DNA of 64,000 bases from Collinsella sp. AF23-4AC (GTDB lineage Bacteria; Actinomycetota; Coriobacteriia; Coriobacteriales; Coriobacteriaceae), in the NCBI RefSeq assembly GCF_003462685.1, contig NZ_QRVE01000002.1, forward strand, positions 74,247-138,246. Direction: 5' to 3'. The position numbers were made by a program, and so were the translations under genes. Positions 25,853 through 32,930 of the stretch are shown piece by piece. The notes under the pieces were generated by a model. It searched no databases. It had not been told where the DNA came from and saw only the letters and a program-made list of their open reading frames with translations. Each line of letters begins with the position of its first letter. Position 1 is the stretch's first letter.

Positions 25853-26432
25853 CGCAGGACTCCTCGGAAGTCTTGGCAGGCGTATAGGTGTAATACTGAG
25901 CAGGCTTGGCTGCGGGCTTCTGAACATCTTCGTCGTCAGCAGCGGCATCGTCATCGCCAATCAGAACGCGCTCAGTAGGCTGCTCGGCCTCGGCGGCGGC
26001 AGCGGCGAGCTTGCGATCGGCGTCGGCTGCAGGAGCCTTCACCTTATTGAAGAGCTTCTGCACGGCGCCGGCCGCAGAATCAGTCACGCTCGACACGGCA
26101 TTACTGGCCTCGGCCATGCTGCCCGTAACCTCGGAAATGTCGCGAACGACCGCCTCAACCTCAACGAGGTTAGACGTCAGGGCGTCAACGGCAGTCTTGC
26201 TCGACTTGAGGAGCGGCTCCATCTGGGCAAGTGCCGGCGTAAGCTCGTCAACGGCGCCATCGAGCTTTGCCACCACGGGCTGTGCCTCGGCGAGCGTATT
26301 ATTGAGGTCGCTCACCGTCTTGTCGAGCGAGTCGACGACGGTGCGGGTCTTGCGCAGCGTGAGCGCGAGCTCGACAACAGCCCACACGCCGGCAACGGCG
26401 AGCACCAGCAGGGCAATTTGAATGGGACTCAT
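25845..26432 (-). CDS. DUF948-like membrane-anchored coiled-coil protein
   Basis: The 195 residues start with one membrane span (IQIALLVLAVAGVWAVVELA). A long heptad-type helix follows (SDLNNTLAEAQPVVAKLDGA and similar), then an Ala/Glu-rich linker and a hydrophilic tail. This is the layout of DUF948 proteins, which in Gram-positives are often near stress genes. It is the first gene of a run with the anti-sigma-like gene, sigma factor and transporter. It could pass an envelope signal to the sigma switch (inference). Confidence 0.72.
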   Translation of the reverse strand: MSPIQIALLVLAVAGVWAVVELALTLRKTRTVVDSLDKTVSDLNNTLAEAQPVVAKLDGAVDELTPALAQMEPLLKSSKTAVDALTSNLVEVEAVVRDISEVTGSMAEASNAVSSVTDSAAGAVQKLFNKVKAPAADADRKLAAAAAEAEQPTERVLIGDDDAAADDEDVQKPAAKPAQYYTYTPAKTSEESCDE

Positions 26433-26527
26433 ACAAGCCTCCCGAAGGAATCGAAATACAGACGTTTTTCATGGTACCCCAAAGAAGGGCAAAGATACCC
26501 AAAGGGAATGTGCGAGGCGCCAATGGC

Positions 26528-27877
26528 CTACTTGGGAGCGTTGCCGGTACGGTCGCGCTCGCTTTGCTCCACACGCCACTCTTCCCAACCGCGGCCGGCA
26601 GGCTGCCAGAACGCGCCGCGCTCCAACCCCTCGGGCAAATAGCGCTGATCGACCCAGCCTTCGGGATAATCGTGCGGGTACTTGTATACACCATACTCGT
26701 CGCTGCCGGGACGGTGACGATCGCGCAGGTAGCTGGGCACCTCGCGAAGACCACTGCTGTGGATATCGGCCAGCGCCGCATCGATCGAGGCCTCGCACGC
26801 GTTGGACTTAGGCGCCAGACACACATAGAGCGCAGCCTGAGCCAGGTTGATGCGACACTCGGGATAGCCAATGACCTCGGCAGATTTAAATGCGGCATGC
26901 GCCACCAAAAGCGCCTGCGGGTCGGCGTTGCCAACATCCTCGGAAGCCTGAATCATGATGCGGCGAGCGATAAACTTGGGATCCTCCCCTGCATCGATCA
27001 TGCGCGCGAGCCAATAGATCGTGGCATCGGGGTCGCTGCCGCGCATAGATTTAATAAACGCACTGATAATGTCGTAGTGCATGTCACCGTTTTTGTCATA
27101 CGAAAACCCACGACGTGGATTGGCGATCTTCACATCGTCAACAGTGATGGGATAGCGCTCCCCCGCCGCCGGCGCTGGCGTCCCCTCGGTATCGGGACGC
27201 GTAACGGCAATCTCGCTCGCAAGCTCGAGCGTCGTGAGCGCTGAGCGAGCATCGCCCGCGGCCAGCGTGCAGATGGTCTTAACCGTATCCTCATCGGCCG
27301 AGAACTTACCGTTTAAACCCTGCGGCGCCTCGAGCGCACGCTCAATGAGCGTGGCGATATCCTCGTCCTTCAGGTGCTCAAGCTCTACCACACGCCCACG
27401 CGAGAGCAATGCCGAGTTGACCTCAAAGTACGGGTTTTCCGTCGTAGCGCCAATCATAATGACGGTGCGGTTCTCGACCGCATGCAGCAGGGCATCTTGC
27501 TGCGACTTCGAAAAGCGATGGATCTCATCGATAAACAGAATGGTGCGGCGGTCGTAGGTGTTCAGACGGGTCTTAGCCTCATCGATTACGCGGCGCAGGT
27601 CCTTCACAGTGCCCGTCACGGCGCTGACCTCGACAAACTCGCTCTTGGTATGGTTGGCGATAATGTGGGCCAGCGTCGTCTTGCCCGTGCCAGCCGGGCC
27701 GTACAGAATCACGCTCGACAGCACGTCATGCTCAATCGCGGCGCGCAGCCACGAGCCCTTACCGACGGCCTTTTGCTGGCCCACATACTCGTCGAGCGAA
27801 TTGGGGCGCATACGCACCGCAAGCGGCGCATTTTTAAAGGAGCGCTCGCGCGTCGAAGCAGAAAAAAGGTCGTCCAT
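26528..27877 (-). CDS. rarA: Replication-associated recombination protein RarA (MgsA)
   Basis: AAA+ ATPase acting at stalled replication forks with SSB. The 449 residues carry RMRPNSLDEYVGQQ, Walker A YGPAGTGKTTLAH, Walker B ILFIDEIHRFSKSQQDAL, sensor IGATTENPYFEVNSALLSR, and the C-terminal tetramer part (KSMRGSDPDATIYWLARM). MDDLFSAS at 27877 is taken as the start by analogy with the family; ATGs at 27883 and 27892 are possible, and none has a clear ribosome binding site. About 40 residues after residue 240 form a poorly conserved insert with a Pro/Ala stretch. Confidence 0.95.
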   Translation of the reverse strand: MDDLFSASTRERSFKNAPLAVRMRPNSLDEYVGQQKAVGKGSWLRAAIEHDVLSSVILYGPAGTGKTTLAHIIANHTKSEFVEVSAVTGTVKDLRRVIDEAKTRLNTYDRRTILFIDEIHRFSKSQQDALLHAVENRTVIMIGATTENPYFEVNSALLSRGRVVELEHLKDEDIATLIERALEAPQGLNGKFSADEDTVKTICTLAAGDARSALTTLELASEIAVTRPDTEGTPAPAAGERYPITVDDVKIANPRRGFSYDKNGDMHYDIISAFIKSMRGSDPDATIYWLARMIDAGEDPKFIARRIMIQASEDVGNADPQALLVAHAAFKSAEVIGYPECRINLAQAALYVCLAPKSNACEASIDAALADIHSSGLREVPSYLRDRHRPGSDEYGVYKYPHDYPEGWVDQRYLPEGLERGAFWQPAGRGWEEWRVEQSERDRTGNAPK

Positions 27878-27937
27878 AGCCATCCCGTGCATTAATCAAA
27901 ATCGTTGTTGACCAACAGTATACCGAAAGGATACGAA

Positions 27938-29185
27938 CTACCGTTCGTTAATATAGGTGCGGTGCGGAAACTTTAGACCTGGGAACAATTTGCTCGTCAG
28001 CTCGCAGAAATAACCATCCGTCATGCTTGCGATGTAATCGACGACGGCCTGATCCTTGTCGTCCTGCCAGGCATAGGTGCGATCGTAGTAGGAAAGCTGC
28101 TGCTCAATGCGCGAAACGTGATGCTTAAAGATGTAAGAGGACTCGTCGCCTTTATTTAGATCCTGCAGGCAACGGTCGTAGAGCTTTTCGAAGGCCTCAC
28201 GCAACTCTGCCTCAGAATCGCCTTCGATACCGCCCTTGCTATAGATCTTCTCGTAGTTCTCGCGCTTCGCCCGGCGGATCTCCTCAAACAGGTCCTCGCT
28301 CATCTCGATACGCGGTTTACCATAGCTATGCTCAACGATATCGATGGAAGCGTGCGTGAGAATCCAGCTGTTATAGGCGCCGCCCCGACCATCGTCAAAA
28401 GCGTCGGGCGACAGCAGGCCCGCCGCAATGGCGTCCTGACGATCACGACCGACGTAGGCGAGGATATCCGAGATACGCACCACACAGCCCTCGAGGGTCA
28501 TGGGGCGCAGGTGCTCGATCGCGCCATAGCCCTTGGCAATGCAGTCCTCGACGGTACGGTCGAACTGGTCAAACGACGCCATGTCCGAGAGTTCAAAGAC
28601 ACGCTGCTCGTACTCGCCGTTATGGCACAGCACGCCGTCGAGCGTCTGGAGCGACACGTTGCGGCCGTACAACGCGTCGAGCACGCGGACGGACTGCACG
28701 TTATGGAAAAAATAACGACCCGTACGCTCGTGATAGATATCGTTGAGGAAACGCTCGCCGGCATGGCCAAAGGGCGTGTGGCCCAAATCGTGGCCCAGGC
28801 CAATCGCCTCGATCAAATCGCAGTTGAGGCCCAGGGCACGGCCGATATCGCGGGCAATGCGCGAGACGAGCTGCACATGAAGGCCGCGCCGCGACAGGTC
28901 GTCGTTGCTGCGAAAGCTAAAGACCTGCGTTTTGCCTGCATAACGCGTGTACGCAGGAAGATGAAGAATCTTTTCGGTATCGCGCATAAACGCCGGACGC
29001 ATAAGCGTGCCTTTGTCGGCAGCGCGATCTATACGACGAATGACCTGGTCGTCGCAGCATCGATAAGGATTAACGACACCCGAGGCGCGGTCGGCGGCGA
29101 TACGCTCGACCAGCTCGGGCGACAACGCCGCGGGAATGCGGTCCATGCGCGCCTTAATGACGGCCGTTTCTTGATTAGTTGCCAT
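27938..29185 (-). CDS. dgt: dGTPase-like HD-domain deoxynucleotide triphosphohydrolase
   Basis: Predicted to hydrolyse dGTP or other dNTPs to nucleoside and triphosphate. Of 415 residues, the HD metal site shows HVQLVSRIARDIGRALGL, IGLGHDLGHTPFGHAGE and LDGVLCHNGEYE, followed by a helical C-terminal domain. The start at 29185 has AAGGAG upstream; a longer frame to 29212 does not. In many Gram-positives this gene is next to dnaG-rpoD, but here it is beside rarA. The nucleotide preference cannot be read from sequence. Confidence 0.88.
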   Translation of the reverse strand: MATNQETAVIKARMDRIPAALSPELVERIAADRASGVVNPYRCCDDQVIRRIDRAADKGTLMRPAFMRDTEKILHLPAYTRYAGKTQVFSFRSNDDLSRRGLHVQLVSRIARDIGRALGLNCDLIEAIGLGHDLGHTPFGHAGERFLNDIYHERTGRYFFHNVQSVRVLDALYGRNVSLQTLDGVLCHNGEYEQRVFELSDMASFDQFDRTVEDCIAKGYGAIEHLRPMTLEGCVVRISDILAYVGRDRQDAIAAGLLSPDAFDDGRGGAYNSWILTHASIDIVEHSYGKPRIEMSEDLFEEIRRAKRENYEKIYSKGGIEGDSEAELREAFEKLYDRCLQDLNKGDESSYIFKHHVSRIEQQLSYYDRTYAWQDDKDQAVVDYIASMTDGYFCELTSKLFPGLKFPHRTYINER

Positions 29186-29216
29186 GGCATGCTCCTTAAA
29201 AAGGATGCGCAATCGG

Positions 29217-29639
29217 TTACAATGTGCAGCCCACGACCTCGATTATGGCAAATATCGGCACCAAAAACGGGAGCAATGGCAGGGAGCGCGATTTTGTGAA
29301 GAGGCAGGAGAGGGCCAGGACCAGGAGCGCGACGGCAAATGCCACGATGCCCCCCAGAGGGTCGAACGTGCAAAGCGCGAAGAGCGCCTTGGCATCCCCC
29401 ATGCCGATGCCGGAGGCTTGGCGAGCACGACGCCAGAGCGACTCAGTGAGCACAAGGGAAAGGTACACGATAACGGCAGGACCGGCGTGGTCAAGCGCCG
29501 TGTTCAAGCCCCTGTCCAGCCAAACGCCTGCAAACGCCGCCACGGCGCATGCGGCGGCAAGCGCGTTGGGAAACCGCCGTTCACGGACATCAATCACCGC
29601 ACCGGCAAAGGCGCAGATCCAAAAGGGAATATAGACCAT
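29217..29639 (-). CDS. Short A24-type prepilin peptidase
   Basis: Membrane aspartyl peptidase of the type IV leader peptidase family (140 residues), without the N-terminal methyltransferase domain. The catalytic Asp residues are in IDVRERRFPNAL and in the GxGD motif SGIGMGDAKALFAL. Four or five hydrophobic spans are visible. The start at 29639 has GGAGG upstream; an earlier in-frame ATG is unlikely. No pilin, ATPase or secretin gene is nearby, so its substrate is encoded elsewhere or it has another job. Confidence 0.8.
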   Translation of the reverse strand: MVYIPFWICAFAGAVIDVRERRFPNALAAACAVAAFAGVWLDRGLNTALDHAGPAVIVYLSLVLTESLWRRARQASGIGMGDAKALFALCTFDPLGGIVAFAVALLVLALSCLFTKSRSLPLLPFLVPIFAIIEVVGCTL

Positions 29640-29671
29640 TGAACACCTCCCGGGGCAGTCTCTCAAAAGCA

Positions 29672-29712
29672 AAAACCACCACAGAGGTGCCTGTCCCCTT
29701 CGTGGTGGTTTT
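29672..29712 (-). terminator. Conserved-loop hairpin after the glycosyltransferase gene
   Basis: AAAACCACCAC (29672-29682) pairs with GTGGTGGTTTT (29702-29712). On the minus strand the loop reads AAGGGGACAGGCACCTC and a T-rich tract follows. A near copy lies at 37312-37352 after another gene. See the repeat-family finding. Confidence 0.85.
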
Positions 29713-29720
29713 GGTGGTGG

Positions 29721-31016
29721 TTATTTAGCGCCCTGCATGACCTCGTCGAGGGTAACGCTGACGGCATGCTGCGTCGGGACCCAGTCGACCTTCAGGAACA
29801 ACGCAGCCACCGTGATGGGGATATAGCTGAACATAAAGATCGGGAAGGTAAACAGGTTGGTCACCAGGCGCCACTTTTGCGCACAATGAATGTGCTTGTA
29901 CTCGAAGATGGTCGTAAGTAGCGCCAGGATAAAGAAGGTCTGATACATCATCGCGAAGGTCATAATGAGCGAGGCGGCACAAGCCTGCATCTCAACCTCG
30001 GTAGCCAAAAAGCCATGCGAAAGACCACCGACGATCAGGAACGTGGCGTTGGCGAGCATCGAAATCAGCGATAACAGCATACCAGGGGCAATCGTCATAA
30101 ACATGTCGTAGGCGGCAAAACGATGATAGCGGAAGGTCGACTTGACCAGATGCTTACCGTAGGTAAAGAACACCTGGTAGAAGCCCTTGGTCCAGCGCAT
30201 ACGCTGCTTCCAGGACGCCTTAAACGTCACAGGCTGCTCGTCAAAGAACTCCGCCGGCGCATAGCCAATACGAATGCCGTGAATAGCGCAGAACGTGGTG
30301 AACTGAATATCCTCGGTCAGCGTATGGAACTGCCAGCCGTGCATGCCCTCAATAACGCTAGCCGAGATAAGGTAGCCCGAACCCGATACGGCGCAGGACG
30401 TCTTGCAGATGTTGCGCGCGTTGTTGAGAAAACGCGCCTCGCGCAGATACCAAGTGGCATTCGCTGCCGAGATCCACGAGCTGCCAAAGTTCTTGGAGTT
30501 GCGGTAGCTTGTGACCACATGGAAGCCCTGGTCAAAGGCGTCATTCATCTTGGAGACGTAATCGCGGGAGATAACGTTGTCGGCATCGAAGATAAAGTAG
30601 CCCTCAAAGGTATCGGGATACTCGTTAAGAATGCGGTCAAAACCAAAGTCCATGACCCAGCTCTTGCCTTTACGGGCCAGGTCGTTTCGCTCGTACACGA
30701 CAGCGCCCGCCTCGCGCGCGAGCTGCGCGGTGTTATCGGTGCAGGCATCGGCGACGACAAAGACCTCGATGAGCTCGGACGGATAATCCTGGTCCTTGAT
30801 GGAGCGAACGAGGTTGGCGATCACGGCCTCCTCGTTATGCGCCGCGATAAAGAAGGCATACCGGTGGAGTTTTTTGGCCTTGGGAGGCGCAACCTCGCCG
30901 CGGAGAGCACCGATGACAAAGAAGACCACCTGGTACAAGAAGCAGACCGTGAGCAGCGTGACGACAATCTGGTTGAAGATCACGATGGGTGTGTTGGTTT
31001 GTAAAAAGGCGAGCAT
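29721..31016 (-). CDS. Membrane glycosyltransferase, family 2 (processive type)
   Basis: Predicted to make a beta-linked polysaccharide at the inner membrane. Of 431 residues, a first span lies at about 15-38. The GT-A domain starts at FFIAAHNEEAVIANLVRS. The UDP-sugar site is VVADACTD and YFIFDADNV (DxD-like). TEDIQFT gives the acceptor-base ED and QRMRWTKG the QxxRW motif of cellulose- or PNAG-type synthases. Three or four spans follow at the C-terminus. No partner genes of a known polysaccharide operon are adjacent, so the product is unknown. Confidence 0.88.
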   Translation of the reverse strand: MLAFLQTNTPIVIFNQIVVTLLTVCFLYQVVFFVIGALRGEVAPPKAKKLHRYAFFIAAHNEEAVIANLVRSIKDQDYPSELIEVFVVADACTDNTAQLAREAGAVVYERNDLARKGKSWVMDFGFDRILNEYPDTFEGYFIFDADNVISRDYVSKMNDAFDQGFHVVTSYRNSKNFGSSWISAANATWYLREARFLNNARNICKTSCAVSGSGYLISASVIEGMHGWQFHTLTEDIQFTTFCAIHGIRIGYAPAEFFDEQPVTFKASWKQRMRWTKGFYQVFFTYGKHLVKSTFRYHRFAAYDMFMTIAPGMLLSLISMLANATFLIVGGLSHGFLATEVEMQACAASLIMTFAMMYQTFFILALLTTIFEYKHIHCAQKWRLVTNLFTFPIFMFSYIPITVAALFLKVDWVPTQHAVSVTLDEVMQGAK

Positions 31017-31098
31017 GCAGGCTCCCAGGAACGTGTTACGTAAACAACCGTATATCTTACCGCAGGCTTACCGAGTTCAAGAAACCACCTAATACTGG

Positions 31099-32112
31099 CT
31101 AGGCTTCGAGCAGGCCGAGCTGCGGTACGATTTCGTCGCCGGCAGCAGTGCGGCCAAGCGAACGCGGGGCTAAGTCGTCGAGGACGGCGGCGAGATCCCA
31201 CGGCAGCTCGTCGCGGCACTCAATGCGCTCTCCCGTCACGGGATGATCGAACGCCACGCGCCAGGAATGGAGGAATTGCCTGGTCAGACCCTGATCGGCA
31301 CGCGCATCGCACTTACCGTAGAGCGGATCGCCCACGCAGGCGTGGTTGATATGGCGCATGTGCACGCGAATCTGATGCGTGCGACCGGTAAACAGGTGAC
31401 ACTCAACGAGTGTGTAGCCGTCATCAAAGCGCGTGGAATCAAAGCGCTCAAGGACCTTAAAGGTCGTGATGGCCTGGCGTGCAAAAGGATCATCGGAAAC
31501 CGCCATCTTGACACGGTCACGTGTAGAACGGGCAATGCCGGTGTTAATGGTGCCCTCATCCATGGCGATATGACCGTGAACGAGCGTAATGTAGCGGCGG
31601 TCGAGCGTGCGCGTACGGATAAGATTTTGGAGCGCGCGCTGGGTATCGTCGTCCTTTGCCGCAAGCATAAGACCCGAGGTATCGCGATCCAAACGATGTA
31701 CGATACCGGGGCGGTCCTCGCCCTGCACGGTGCCCAGATGGTCGATACCGCAGTGATAGACCAGCGCATTCGCGAGCGTACCGCTCTCATGACCATGCGC
31801 AGGATGGCACACCAGGCCGCGCTGCTTGGAGAGCACGATGAGGTAGTCGTCCTCATAGCGAATGTCGAGCGGGATGGCCTCGGGAATCACGTCGGTGGGA
31901 TCGTGCGGTTCGGGCAAATCAACCGAAATACGGTCACCGGCTCGCACGGCGTACTTTTTGGACAGGCAGGTCTCGCCATTGACCACTACGACCCCACCCT
32001 CAATCAGATGTGCGCAGGCAGAGCGCGTAGGGCAGCCGTCATTGGCGCCCAGATAGGCGTCAAGACGCTGACCAGCGGCATCGTCGGCAACAAGGATATG
32101 GATGTCGGCCAT
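31099..32112 (-). CDS. rluD: RluA/RluD family 23S rRNA pseudouridine synthase
   Basis: Converts uridines in rRNA to pseudouridine. Of 337 residues, 1-75 form an S4 domain (GQRLDAYLGANDGCPTRSA). The catalytic Asp is in VHRLDRDTSGLMLAAK. FTGRTHQIRVHM is the conserved third motif. Its ATG shares a base with the lspA stop (TAATG). The lspA-rluD pair is one of the most conserved Gram-positive gene pairs. The exact rRNA site modified is not certain. Confidence 0.93.
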   Translation of the reverse strand: MADIHILVADDAAGQRLDAYLGANDGCPTRSACAHLIEGGVVVVNGETCLSKKYAVRAGDRISVDLPEPHDPTDVIPEAIPLDIRYEDDYLIVLSKQRGLVCHPAHGHESGTLANALVYHCGIDHLGTVQGEDRPGIVHRLDRDTSGLMLAAKDDDTQRALQNLIRTRTLDRRYITLVHGHIAMDEGTINTGIARSTRDRVKMAVSDDPFARQAITTFKVLERFDSTRFDDGYTLVECHLFTGRTHQIRVHMRHINHACVGDPLYGKCDARADQGLTRQFLHSWRVAFDHPVTGERIECRDELPWDLAAVLDDLAPRSLGRTAAGDEIVPQLGLLEA

Positions 32113-32711
32113 TAGCGCTCAGTCCTTTCGCGAATCTTGCGGGCACGCTCCCCACGTTGTTTAGCCTTGCGCTTGGCACGGGCCTCGTCACGGGCGTTAA
32201 GCTCGGCGGTCGCATCGACCTCACGAGCCGCGGGGCTCAAGAACATGTAACCGAAGAGCGCCAGCACCACACCGACCGTAATGCCGATATCGGCCACATT
32301 AAAGACGGGAAAGTCGATGAAGGTGGTGGCGAAAAAATCGGTCACGAAGCCAAAGACAAGGCGATCGATCGCGTTACCGATGGCGCCGCCCGCAACCATA
32401 GCCATGCCCACGACCTCCAGCTGAGCGAGCTGAGGCGCACGAACCAGGTACACGGCAATGGCGACAATGACCGCTAGCGCCAGCACGGCAAAAGCCATAC
32501 CATGGCCCTCACCCATGCTAAAGGCGGCTCCGATATTGCGAACAAACACGAAATCGATCACACCGGGGATAACAGTCACATGCAGAGCATCGCCAACGGC
32601 ACGAACCGCAAGCTTGGTCAGCTGGTCAACAAGCAGCACAACGAGCGCCACCCCACCAGCAACGCCCAGGCGCCAACGCAAAGGCGGCGTCATATCCGCA
32701 CCACGACCCAA
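32112..32711 (-). CDS. lspA: Lipoprotein signal peptidase (signal peptidase II)
   Basis: Membrane aspartyl protease that cleaves lipoprotein signal peptides. Four spans and the family motifs FVRNIGAAFSM, GGAIGNAIDRL (first Asp) and VFNVADIGITVG (second Asp) are present. The frame opens with a TTG at 32711 with AGGGG six bases upstream, giving 199 residues. An ATG at 32693 is the alternative but has a weaker site. The C-terminal 40 residues are a charged Arg/Lys/Glu tail, longer than in the E. coli enzyme. Confidence 0.93.
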   Translation of the reverse strand: MGRGADMTPPLRWRLGVAGGVALVVLLVDQLTKLAVRAVGDALHVTVIPGVIDFVFVRNIGAAFSMGEGHGMAFAVLALAVIVAIAVYLVRAPQLAQLEVVGMAMVAGGAIGNAIDRLVFGFVTDFFATTFIDFPVFNVADIGITVGVVLALFGYMFLSPAAREVDATAELNARDEARAKRKAKQRGERARKIRERTER

Positions 32712-32828
32712 AGAAATCCCCTACCCTCAAAGCTCAAATAACGTTAAGTGCAAGTAACCATCTTATATTGCCACACGCAGAGCGCACGACATATCCACCA
32801 ACACAAGCGAAATAACCAGCTAAAAACG

Positions 32829-32862
32829 AAAGCGGCATTCTGAAAACAGAATGCCGCTTTTA
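32829..32862. terminator. Bidirectional terminator between ileS and lspA
   Basis: AAAGCGGCATTCTG and CAGAATGCCGCTTTT form a 13-bp stem with a 4-nt loop; A/T runs on both ends. It follows the ileS stop. Confidence 0.92.
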
Positions 32863-32930
32863 TTCAACAGAGCAAATGGGCCGAAGGCGCCCAGATTCTC
32901 CCTATAACTAAAATGCCGAGTTACCGTGCC

